From NCBI GenBank assembly GCA_047616325.1, contig JBLHGN010000203.1:1-6671 (forward strand): a stretch of 6,671 bases of DNA, written 5' to 3'. Shown here piece by piece: positions 1-5,576 of this stretch. This stretch comes from JBLHGN01 sp047616325. GTDB lineage: Bacteria > Pseudomonadota > Gammaproteobacteria > Pseudomonadales > Cellvibrionaceae. The notes under the pieces are model-generated. The model was given only the letters and a program-made list of their open reading frames with translations. It did not search any database and was not told where the DNA came from. Position 1 is the first letter of the stretch, and the number at the start of each line of letters is the position of its first letter. A program made the position numbers and the translations under genes.

Positions 1-63
1 TTGGTATTGGGTGGGCTAACTGTGCTGGCCTATGGCATTGCGCGCTCTCACGGCGTAGTGTGA
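1..63 (+). CDS. C-terminal end of an unidentified protein, probably membrane-associated (partial)
   Basis: Frame 1 is open from the window edge to the TGA at 61-63 and gives 20 residues, LVLGGLTVLAYGIARSHGVV. The first 14 or so residues are hydrophobic and followed by Arg, Ser and His, which resembles the last transmembrane helix of an inner-membrane protein with a short polar tail. The family cannot be identified from so little. It converges on the minus-strand gene ending at 149, with 85 bp between the two stops and no clear stem-plus-U-tract terminator there. It could be a chance open frame at the edge, but the hydrophobic composition and the clean stop facing a convergent gene favour a real end. 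Confidence 0.5.
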   Translation: MVLGGLTVLAYGIARSHGVV

Positions 64-148
64 TTATTACGTGACCTAGCCGCGTTATTGTGTAAATACG
101 GTACGATGCAGTTTCGATATGGTTTTGGTGCGGTTTCGGGAGAGGGGG

Positions 149-481
149 TTATTTATCCACCCAAACCCAGCGCACTGGTTCGCCAAAATCGTCTGTAAGC
201 AGTTTCTTCTTGGGCCCTGGAGTCTTCAGTGTCGTGCGGTGTTTTGCCTGTTTGCGCTCATCCATGTCGCGAATAACGTCGGTCACTGGCGTTCTTTCTT
301 TTTTCGGTTCGAAACTTGTCGAATGGCTAAATAAGTTGGTATTGTCGTACCGACCGCTAATGCCTGTTTGAACGCAATTCACTTCGCCACCAGACTGTAG
401 GTAATTGTCGATCTGGCTGGAGATCTCCGCGCGAGTCTCGGCCTTTGTCTTGGTGGGTTTTATGCGATTTCGGTCGTTCAT
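149..481 (-). CDS. conserved-looking hypothetical protein, 110 aa, basic
   Basis: ATG start at 481, TAA stop at 149. I do not recognise a named family. The segment at residues 16-43 (TRAEISSQIDNYLQSGGEV followed by a VQTGISGR run) has the form of a short helix and turn seen in small uncharacterised gammaproteobacterial proteins, where a 'QI..YL..GG.V' stretch precedes a 'G.SG' turn. The middle (residues 58-95) is rich in Lys and Arg (PKKERTP, DERKQAKHR, GPKKKLL), which would suit nucleic-acid or RNA polymerase contact, but that is inference. The end, EPVRWVWVDK, is aromatic. There is no signal peptide or membrane segment. No good Shine-Dalgarno precedes the ATG. Instead the foot of the large 504-688 hairpin lies 22 nt upstream, so its leader is unusual. 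It is the last gene of the minus-strand block. Confidence 0.72.
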   Translation of the reverse strand: MNDRNRIKPTKTKAETRAEISSQIDNYLQSGGEVNCVQTGISGRYDNTNLFSHSTSFEPKKERTPVTDVIRDMDERKQAKHRTTLKTPGPKKKLLTDDFGEPVRWVWVDK

Positions 482-503
482 AAAAGTTAGTCGAGGTGAG
501 GGT

Positions 504-688
504 TTAACCTAAATAAATCAGTTGAATCTACTGCGACCGCCTAACGCACTGAAAACAAAGCGTTTTTCACTTTTTTTGAGCCTCACTCATAGGGTGACTA
601 TGCGATCCTCTTAAAAAAGCAAAAATTCGCCTTATTTTCAGCACCTTAGACGTCCTCGCTGCGATCCAACTGATTCATTTAGGTTTAA
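504..688 (-). repeat. 185-bp imperfect inverted repeat forming a long RNA hairpin between rlmJ and the 110-aa gene
   Basis: The sequence from 504 rightward closely matches the reverse complement from 688 leftward. Both arms begin TTAA(A)CCTAAAT, continue with AATCAGTTG, CTAA, CTGAAAA and GCG, and end in runs of T. Read as minus-strand RNA the arms form roughly 65-70 base pairs, interrupted by a few bulges and one internal loop. The apex carries a small hairpin, CATAG-ggtga-CTATG, at 588-602. Eight transition differences between the arms all give G-U pairs in minus-strand RNA; in plus-strand RNA they would be A-C mismatches. The element fills most of the 226-bp gap. It starts 20 nt after the rlmJ stop and ends 22 nt before the next ATG. 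It may be an attenuator, an RNase III target or mRNA-stabilising structure, or a MITE-like mobile repeat. The U runs lie inside the arms rather than after a GC-rich stem, so it is not a standard terminator. Confidence 0.75.
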
Positions 689-707
689 GAAAGCGCAATC
701 GCCTAGT

Positions 708-1538
708 CTACTCCTCTGTGAGCCGTTGAACCAGATGGTGCCCGTGATCTGGGGCTAATTGTCGTACTAAAGAGGGCAATATCTCATTTAATTGCTCCGC
801 TAGAGTCCACGGTGGGTTAATAACAATGACGCCACTGGCCGTCATGCCTAGTTCGTTGGGTGAGTCCGGTGCTGTGCCTAATTCGAATTGCCACATGTTT
901 TTAACTTGGGCGTTAACCAATTTACGAATCATCTCCTTGCTGTGATAACGATTGACGACGGGGTACCACACAAGGAACAGTGCATTTGGCATGCGTTCCC
1001 AGGCTTCTTTAACGACGCTGGCCACTTTCTGGTAGTCGGTTTTTAGTTCATAAGAGGGGTCAATCAATACCAGCGCTCTTTTGTTTTTGCTGGGAAGCAG
1101 CGCTTTTAAACTGGCAAAACCGTCGGAGTTTTCCACTCGGCTGCGTTTGTCATTTTTGAATAATGAGGCAAGCGTTTTAAAATCTGCCGAGTGCAATTCA
1201 AATAAGCGCAGCTGATCTTGCGGACGCAGTAAATCTGCACTAATCGACGGTGAACCTGGGTATTGCCCCTTGAGGCCGTAGGGGGCTATTTGCTCGGCGT
1301 AAACCTTGGTGCTTTCCGGCAACCCTTTGAACTTCAATGCCCCAAAACCAGCTTCATACTCCCCTGTGGTTTTGATTTTTATCGAGCGAGTGGAATACAC
1401 GCCTGCGCCGGCATGGGTGTCTATGTAAACGATGGGGCTCTGTTTTTTTAACAGATATTCCAGGGTTTTGATCTGCACCAAATGTTTAAGTACGTCGGCA
1501 ACATTGCCCGCGTGAAATTCGTGGCGGTAACTTAGCAT
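708..1538 (-). CDS. rlmJ: 23S rRNA (adenine(2030)-N6)-methyltransferase RlmJ
   Basis: RlmJ transfers a methyl group from S-adenosylmethionine to N6 of A2030 in 23S rRNA; it is cytosolic and acts on rRNA before the subunit is complete. The 276 residues match the length of the E. coli enzyme (280) and align along its whole length. The N-terminal signature MLSYRHEFHAGNVADVLKH is present, including Lys18. It is followed by the SAM-binding stretch YIDTHAGAGVY (38-48), the YPGSPSIS loop (93-100), and the C-terminal GMTASGVIVINPPW block. The N6-adenine methyltransferase motif IV is DPSY at 160-163 rather than the DPPY of E. coli RlmJ. The ATG at 1538 gives the exact family N-terminus although the upstream Shine-Dalgarno is poor. 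The gene lies 21 bp downstream of the MazG-like gene and is probably co-transcribed with it. The identification is firm. Confidence 0.97.
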   Translation of the reverse strand: MLSYRHEFHAGNVADVLKHLVQIKTLEYLLKKQSPIVYIDTHAGAGVYSTRSIKIKTTGEYEAGFGALKFKGLPESTKVYAEQIAPYGLKGQYPGSPSISADLLRPQDQLRLFELHSADFKTLASLFKNDKRSRVENSDGFASLKALLPSKNKRALVLIDPSYELKTDYQKVASVVKEAWERMPNALFLVWYPVVNRYHSKEMIRKLVNAQVKNMWQFELGTAPDSPNELGMTASGVIVINPPWTLAEQLNEILPSLVRQLAPDHGHHLVQRLTEE

Positions 1539-1559
1539 GGGTGGTGTTGCACTCTTTAT

Positions 1560-1904
1560 CTAGCGTTGATATTCGGTGTATTTTTTAGCGCTGCCCTTAG
1601 CTTTTTCCTCGGGATATTTGCTGGCATTTATCGCCATTTTCTTTTGCGCTTGTTCGTACAAATCAATGTTCAGTTTGTCGGCCAATAGCAGTGTATATAA
1701 AAACACATCGGCCAGTTCCAAGGCCACAGCATCGTTAGTTTTTGTATCCAGTTGCAAAGACTGGGCTTCGCTAAGCCATTGAAAGTGTTCCATCAGTTCG
1801 GAGGTTTCGACAGCAAGCGCCATGGATAAATTCTTAGGCGAGTGAAATTGTTCCCAGTCTCTTTCTTTGGCAAAGGTCCGTAGCTTTTCTTGTAGCTTCT
1901 TCAC
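1560..1904 (-). CDS. MazG-like nucleotide pyrophosphohydrolase (RS21-C6/dCTP pyrophosphatase-like)
   Basis: This is a small all-alpha NTP pyrophosphohydrolase of 114 residues. Members of this family hydrolyse (d)NTPs to (d)NMP plus pyrophosphate, and many prefer non-canonical or dC nucleotides, acting as house-cleaning enzymes. The Mg-binding signature is visible: ExxE at Glu33/Glu36 in LAVETSELMEHFQW, and ExxD at Glu63/Asp66 in ALELADVFLYTLLLAD. The N-terminal RDWEQFHSPKNLSMAL stretch is typical of the RS21-C6-like branch. The C-terminus ends in the common basic KYP...KGSAKKYTEY tail. The start codon is GTG at 1904, and no other start precedes the catalytic motif; a weak AGAG lies 11 nt upstream. 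The gene sits 48 bp after rdgC and 21 bp before rlmJ, consistent with one operon. The exact substrate cannot be read from the sequence. Confidence 0.93.
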   Translation of the reverse strand: MKKLQEKLRTFAKERDWEQFHSPKNLSMALAVETSELMEHFQWLSEAQSLQLDTKTNDAVALELADVFLYTLLLADKLNIDLYEQAQKKMAINASKYPEEKAKGSAKKYTEYQR

Positions 1905-1925
1905 AGTAGGGTAATCTCTTGTCTG

Positions 1926-1957
1926 AGTAAAATGTTGAATATTTTACTAGGCCTAGT
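1926..1957. repeat. overlapping palindrome and AT-rich hairpin at the rdgC end / mazG leader
   Basis: Two inverted repeats overlap in the 48-bp rdgC to mazG-like gap. ACTAGGCCTAGT at 1946-1957 is a perfect 12-bp palindrome containing the rdgC TAG stop. AGTAAAAT and ATTTTACT at 1926-1933 and 1941-1948 form an 8-bp stem with a 7-nt loop. They share bases 1946-1948 and so cannot both be fully formed in one molecule. They may be an intercistronic processing or translation-modulating structure, or chance in an AT-rich gap. There is no U tract after a GC-rich stem, so a Rho-independent terminator is not supported. Confidence 0.4.
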
Positions 1958-2870
1958 CATCCGTAACTACGTTTTCCAAACCACCAAATGCCTCTGTTAT
2001 CGCTTTAATAAACGCTGCCAGTTCTAGAGTCATGATGGAAAAATCAATATCAAATTGTTCTGCGGCCGTTTCGGCATTGTAGTCGTTAGCTTTTTCTTGA
2101 ATGGCGTCTTGGTATTTAATTCGCTTAATGGCGAATTGGTCGTCAACAACGCAGCTAATCGCTTCGTTCCACTCCAGGGCAAGTTTTTTGACAAACATGC
2201 CCGACTCAAGATGGCTGAGAATTTCGCTCGCGCTTAAGTCTTGGTTTTTGCAGCGTATGGTGCGCCCGTCTTTACTGGCCGCCAGTTCGCACTCCTGCCC
2301 CAACTCAAATTTATCGGCTGTCGCGGAGTCTGTTACCCATTGCGTCATAATCTGTGTGGGCATTAATTGTGGTGTAAGTGGAATGGCTTTTAATGTGCCC
2401 AAGGCTTCGCGAAGTGCACTAAGCAGGTCTTCTGCGCGCTTGGCAGAACTTACATTTACAATAATAAGGTTGGTATGGGTGTCTATGTAGGCGTAATCCA
2501 GGGAAGACTTTGCCAGAGCTTTAGGCATTAACGAAAAAATCACCTCGTCTTTAAGTGTTTGGCGCTCAGCGCGGCTAACATGGCGGGATTCTTCGCTGTT
2601 TATTTCAAGAATTTTTTCTTCGAGGGTTTCGTTGATTACCGCGCTGGGAATTATTTTTTCCTGGCGCTTTGCACACACCATAATGTAACCACTAACCACG
2701 TGAATATATTCTGTGCCGTGGCGCCCTAGCGGAGGTGTCCAGCCGTATTTAATTGGGTCCAGGCTACCACAGGGCTTAAAAGCCGCCGCAGCCAAGACGT
2801 CATTAATTTCTTCTGGCGTTTGGCTTATCGCCGAGGTTAAACGGAAAATGCGTAAATTTTTAAACCACAT
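1953..2870 (-). CDS. rdgC: recombination-associated protein RdgC
   Basis: RdgC is a nucleoid-associated protein that binds double-stranded DNA without sequence specificity as a ring-shaped dimer, and it restrains RecA-mediated recombination. In E. coli it becomes important in recombination-deficient backgrounds. The 305-residue product matches the E. coli protein (303 aa) throughout. It begins MWFKNLRIFRLT and carries AFKPCGSLDPIKYGWTPPLG at about 30-49, the LKDEVIFSLMPKA segment near 106-118, YIDTHTNLIIV with SAKRAEDLL, the AIPLTPQL...MTQWV linker, KNQDLSASEI, LALEWNEAISCVVDD, and the C-terminal FDIDFSIMTLELAAFI helix ending in GGLENV. The ATG at 2870 gives the family N-terminus, though no clear Shine-Dalgarno is seen. 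It is the first gene of the likely rdgC, mazG-like, rlmJ operon, 147 bp downstream of fklB. No truncation or frameshift is seen. Confidence 0.97.
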   Translation of the reverse strand: MWFKNLRIFRLTSAISQTPEEINDVLAAAAFKPCGSLDPIKYGWTPPLGRHGTEYIHVVSGYIMVCAKRQEKIIPSAVINETLEEKILEINSEESRHVSRAERQTLKDEVIFSLMPKALAKSSLDYAYIDTHTNLIIVNVSSAKRAEDLLSALREALGTLKAIPLTPQLMPTQIMTQWVTDSATADKFELGQECELAASKDGRTIRCKNQDLSASEILSHLESGMFVKKLALEWNEAISCVVDDQFAIKRIKYQDAIQEKANDYNAETAAEQFDIDFSIMTLELAAFIKAITEAFGGLENVVTDD

Positions 2871-2969
2871 AGTGAGTCAATATATCTGCTGGTGCGTGAA
2901 TGTGAGACAGACCGAATTTCCCTTTTATAAATCCAAGTAAGGCCGTGGGCGAGTTAGGCCACACTACCT

Positions 2970-3002
2970 TATTTGAATCTTTTAAAGCGAATATGGTGTC
3001 AA
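2970..3002 (-). promoter_or_regulatory. possible rdgC promoter (-35 TTGACA)
   Basis: In the 147-bp gap upstream of rdgC the minus strand carries a perfect -35 hexamer TTGACA at 3002-2997. The matching -10 is poor: AAGATT or a similar AT-rich hexamer lies 14-15 nt away. It would leave a leader of roughly 100 nt before the rdgC ATG. The rest of the gap shows only a weak GTGG/CCAC stem near 2944-2964 and no convincing fklB terminator. A single perfect -35 hexamer in AT-rich DNA can be coincidence. Confidence 0.25.
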
Positions 3003-3017
3003 TTTTTGGTACTAAAA

Positions 3018-3638
3018 TTAAGCAATAATATCCAAAAGTTCAACCTCAAAAACCAAGGCGGAGTAGGGCCCAATAGCACCACCTGCGCCTTGTTCACCGT
3101 AGGCCAAGTTATAAGGGATAGAGAGGCGCCACTTTGATCCGACAGGCATAAGTTGTAGGGCTTCTGTCCAGCCGGCAATCACGCCGTTTACGGGAAATTC
3201 TGCAGGTTGTCCGCGCTTAACCGAGCTGTCGAACACGTCGCCACTTATCAGAGTGCCGTGGTAGTGGGTTCTAACGGTTGAAGTAAGGCTTGGTTTTGCC
3301 CCTTCGCCGGCGGTGATTATTTCGTATTGTAGGCCAGACTCGAGCGTAGTTACGCCTTCTTTCTTGGCATTCTCTGCTAAAAAGGCTTCGCCTTCAGCGG
3401 AGAGGTGTGTACTTTGCTCTTTTTGTTTCGCCTGCATTATCTGGCTTATCTCAGCAAAAGCGGCGTCTAGGTCTTCTTTGGCAATAGCGCTTTCGCTGCC
3501 GTTCAGTGCATCGATAACACCGGCAGCAACGGCTTCGGCGTCTACGCCATCAAAGGGGTTGGCGGCTAGCTGGTCGCCCATTTGACGGCCAATGCCGTAA
3601 CTTACGCGCTGCGCGGAGGTTTCAAAGGTCTTGGACAT
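3018..3638 (-). CDS. fklB: FKBP-type peptidyl-prolyl cis-trans isomerase FklB
   Basis: FklB catalyses cis-trans isomerisation of X-Pro bonds and assists folding. The 206 residues from the chosen start equal the length of E. coli FklB. Residues 1-95 form the helical dimerisation region (SAQRVSYGIGRQMGDQL, then ENAKKEGV at 89-96). Residues 100-206 are the FKBP domain: GLQYEIITAGEG, THYHGTLISGDVFDSS (Tyr126, Phe136, Asp137), EFPVNGVIAGWTEAL (Val153, Ile154, Trp157), MPVGSKWRLSIP, LAYGEQGAGGAIGP (Tyr180) and LVFEVELLDI. The open frame extends 17 codons further upstream to 3689, but the ATG at 3638 is preferred. It is preceded at six nt by AAGGAA (3645-3650) and gives the family N-terminus. No Sec signal is seen, so it is probably cytosolic like E. 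coli FklB. It stands alone, 172 bp after the lipoprotein gene. Confidence 0.96.
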   Translation of the reverse strand: MSKTFETSAQRVSYGIGRQMGDQLAANPFDGVDAEAVAAGVIDALNGSESAIAKEDLDAAFAEISQIMQAKQKEQSTHLSAEGEAFLAENAKKEGVTTLESGLQYEIITAGEGAKPSLTSTVRTHYHGTLISGDVFDSSVKRGQPAEFPVNGVIAGWTEALQLMPVGSKWRLSIPYNLAYGEQGAGGAIGPYSALVFEVELLDIIA

Positions 3639-3679
3639 AATCGGTTCCTTGGTTCTCATGACTAAAAAATTGACCGCGC

Positions 3680-3701
3680 AGTCTACCACACACGGGTGTG
3701 T
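3680..3701 (-). promoter_or_regulatory. candidate fklB promoter with palindromic operator-like site
   Basis: Upstream of fklB the minus strand reads a possible -10 hexamer TAGACT (3685-3680). It is immediately preceded by the perfect palindrome ACACAC-CC-GTGTGT (3701-3688), which fills the spacer where a repressor or activator could sit. No good -35 is found at 17 nt (ACATTC). The predicted start would give a leader of about 35 nt. The palindrome is directly visible; its regulatory role is inference. Confidence 0.3.
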
Positions 3702-3810
3702 TGAATGTGCTTAGCTGGAAAAGTGCCGTGTAGGTAACGGCAATTCACTAAAGCTTGAGGCGGAAATTGTCAGCACTAGAAACGGATGTTATTAGTACTG
3801 AAAGCAGAAA

Positions 3811-5064
3811 TTATAGGTAGGGGCGCAGTCTGTCTTCGCTGTGAATACGCTTAAGTGTGGGCTTTTGACTGCCGAATGCGCTTGCGGGTGTGAGGCACCA
3901 ATCGCCAGATATATCTTGGGGTGGCTCCAATTCTTGAAAGAACATATCGGTGTTGAGTGAGGGCAAAAGTTCAGAGACAACAAATTGTGCTCGCGCTTTT
4001 ACATTGCTGTCGCCCACGCGGTTGTGCACGCCCCAGCCAATGATGTAAAACTGACAGTATTGCGGGTCTTCGGGCACGTCGGTAAAGGCCAATTCGTAGT
4101 CGGCGTCGTAGAGGTATTTCATCATCGCCGTCTCAAATAACATGGCGACATCTTCGTATTGTGAGGTGTAGCCATAATCATCGCCGGCACCATCGGGTTC
4201 AAAGGCTTCGCCCACTTCCACCGCCAATATCTCAAGGTCCGCTATGTTGGGCGTCATACCCCTGTACATAACATCTGCCAGAGAAAACATGGTGTCGGAT
4301 CGCAGCGGCGTTGTGTCACTCAGGCGGGTGGAAACCCAGGTATCGCTGAGGCTGGTGGCGGCTTGGTCGACAGTGTTTTGGCGGTTTAAGCTGGCGTAAG
4401 AGCCGGGTGGTATAAAATCGTTGGCGTGGGCCAGTTCGTGCAGCAGTAGGCGCGAAATAAGCAATACTATGTCTTCGAGTTCGCGGGTTGAATCGTCGGA
4501 GAGTGAACCAAACACATAGGCGGGAGCGCCATTTTTCAAATACCGTTGAATTTGACGAAAGGCCAGGGGGTCGTCAAAGCCGGCGCGATAATCTTGTTTT
4601 TTATTGATGGTGGCTTTTTCGTCAAGTGACAGCCACAGGTAGGCGGGGTCTAGATAAATTGCGCCGGTGCCGGAGGTGTAGTAAGCCGGCCGAATATCGG
4701 CGTCGATAACAATTGCAGTCACCGCTTTGAACAGAGGCAGTATTTGTGCGGGCATTTCTTGCAGTAATTCTTCAAAACGCGTTCCCATCCAATCATGAGA
4801 AACCACAACCCTGTCCATCACGTCGCTCACGGTTGGCGTGTCTACCTCCATGCCCAGTAGGGGCAAGGTTTCCAGCGTGCAATAGTCGTTACTGCTTGTC
4901 GCCCGCGCGCACCCTGCCAAGCTGTTCGAGTATGGTGCATTGCTTTTGAAAGCCGTGGCATCGGCAAGATCTTCATTTTGGTTGTCGTCCCCGCCACAGC
5001 CCTGCAGGCCTAACATTAGCAGAGGCAGCAGCGCGATAATTTTGAATGAGCGGGGGACAAACAT
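3811..5064 (-). CDS. predicted lipoprotein with HExxH zinc-metallopeptidase motif
   Basis: I do not recognise a named family. The 417-residue product starts with a lipoprotein signal: MFVPRSFK, a hydrophobic core IIALLPLLMLGL, and lipobox LQGC with the modified Cys at residue 23. The residues after Cys are Gly-Gly-Asp-Asp, so anchoring in the periplasm or outer membrane is likely. A zincin motif HELAH lies at 209-213 inside a helix (DIVLLISRLLLHELAHANDF). Downstream, YEDVAMLFETAMMKY at 303-317 could supply a glutamate third ligand (Glu304 or Glu311), as in gluzincins. Cysteines 52, 62, 337 and 390 could form disulfides. Substrate is unknown; autoprotein or cell-wall processing would be guesses. 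The frame is open to an ATG at 5172, but the start at 5064 puts the signal peptide at the N-terminus and has a weak GGA six nt upstream. It is monocistronic or leads the block, 172 bp before fklB. Confidence 0.85.
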   Translation of the reverse strand: MFVPRSFKIIALLPLLMLGLQGCGGDDNQNEDLADATAFKSNAPYSNSLAGCARATSSNDYCTLETLPLLGMEVDTPTVSDVMDRVVVSHDWMGTRFEELLQEMPAQILPLFKAVTAIVIDADIRPAYYTSGTGAIYLDPAYLWLSLDEKATINKKQDYRAGFDDPLAFRQIQRYLKNGAPAYVFGSLSDDSTRELEDIVLLISRLLLHELAHANDFIPPGSYASLNRQNTVDQAATSLSDTWVSTRLSDTTPLRSDTMFSLADVMYRGMTPNIADLEILAVEVGEAFEPDGAGDDYGYTSQYEDVAMLFETAMMKYLYDADYELAFTDVPEDPQYCQFYIIGWGVHNRVGDSNVKARAQFVVSELLPSLNTDMFFQELEPPQDISGDWCLTPASAFGSQKPTLKRIHSEDRLRPYL

Positions 5065-5277
5065 GTTGGGTCCAAAAATAGTAAAGCAGTTAGGTAATAA
5101 TAGACAATCATGGCACAGCGCAGACTGTAAAACTGTTGTTTTTTGGTAACTTTTTAGTGATCGGCTGCACATCTAGCGATTTTTTAAACAATTTTACCCA
5201 TATATGCGGCGAGAACACTGTTTTCAAGCCTTGCAGCCTACACCTCCTACCAGCAATGCTGAAATAAATTGAAAACC
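5065..5277. other. upstream region of the lipoprotein gene, no gene seen
   Basis: This AT-rich stretch lies upstream of the minus-strand lipoprotein gene and should contain its promoter. On the minus strand a TATTAT (near 5097-5102) and a TAAAAT (near 5194-5199) are the best -10-like hexamers, but neither has a good -35 at 16-18 nt, so no promoter is called. No ORF with coding character and no RNA gene are seen. Confidence 0.4.
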
Positions 5278-5309
5278 GTAGGTCGGAAAAGGCGAAGCCG
5301 CCTTCCGAC
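5278..5309 (+). repeat. REP-like palindromic element with GTAG foot
   Basis: GTAG (5278-5281) is followed by GTCGGAAAAGGCG-aagc-CGCCTTCCGAC (5282-5309), an 11-bp stem interrupted by a two-nt bulge (AA) in the 5' arm. A GTAG tetranucleotide at the foot of a bulged GC-rich hairpin is the layout of REP sequences mobilised by RAYT (TnpA-REP) transposases. The core resembles the GTAGGTCGGA...TCCGAC intergenic repeats common in gammaproteobacteria. No inverted partner and no RAYT gene are found in the window. Confidence 0.65.
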
Positions 5310-5357
5310 GTGCCCATGCCAACTATCCCCCCAACGCCGTCCATCCCCTTTTGCCCC

Positions 5358-5463
5358 GCGCAACAAGCCGAACCACATTCCGGGCACGCTCAAACCATCC
5401 ATGGTCGCTCTGCGTCTGCTCCCGGCAGGCGAAGGCGCCGTAAGGTGGTTCGGCTTGTTGCGC
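5358..5463. repeat. perfect 19-bp inverted repeat with 68-nt structured loop
   Basis: GCGCAACAAGCCGAACCAC at 5358-5376 is exactly inverted at 5445-5463. The 68-nt loop contains further pairing: CCGGG near 5380 with CCCGG near 5421, ACCAT-cc-ATGGT near 5394-5405, and GGCG-aag-GCGCC near 5428-5439. A perfect 19-bp match at this distance is very unlikely by chance. It could be a REPIN of another family, a MITE, a small structured RNA or the remains of a recombination site. Integron attC core sites (RYYYAAC/GTTRRRY) are not matched. No coding frame here looks real. Confidence 0.7.
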
Positions 5464-5543
5464 TCGGTGCGAGTGGTGGTGTTTGTATTAAGCGTGGTAA
5501 AGAATGAAAACCTAAAGTGGCTGTCCACGTAATTTTTAAGTTT

Positions 5544-5560
5544 CCGTTAAATGGTAACGG
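5544..5560. promoter_or_regulatory. small hairpin upstream of the PglX remnant
   Basis: CCGTTA-aatgg-TAACGG forms a perfect 6-bp stem with a 5-nt loop, ending 6 nt before the AAGGA ribosome binding site at 5567-5571. It may be an operator or leader structure of the original gene. Its function is unproven. Confidence 0.3.
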
Positions 5561-5576
5561 CACAACAAGGAATGCA

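Noticed and set aside
119..334. 71-codon plus-strand ORF opposite the 110-aa hypothetical gene
   Set aside because: It lies in the gap and antisense to the better supported minus-strand frame, is rich in Phe and Cys, and lacks a Shine-Dalgarno.
504..688. Ordinary Rho-independent terminator of rlmJ
   Set aside because: The stem is very long and imperfect, and the U runs lie inside the paired arms. There is no compact GC-rich stem directly followed by a terminal U tract.
2101..2490. 129-codon plus-strand ORF opposite rdgC
   Set aside because: It is an antisense shadow of a clearly conserved gene, with no motif and no ribosome binding site.
3639..3689. Upstream-extended start of fklB at 3689
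   Set aside because: It adds 17 residues not found in FklB. The ATG at 3638 has a strong AAGGAA and gives the family length of 206.
5065..5172. Upstream-extended start of the lipoprotein gene at 5172
   Set aside because: The extra 36 residues would bury the lipoprotein signal peptide inside the protein. The ATG at 5064 puts the signal at the N-terminus.
5358..5463. Integron attC site
   Set aside because: The inverted repeat has about the right length, but the ends read GCGCAAC and GTTGCGC, which do not fit RYYYAAC/GTTRRRY. The arms are perfectly symmetric without the extrahelical bases of attC, and no cassette gene adjoins.
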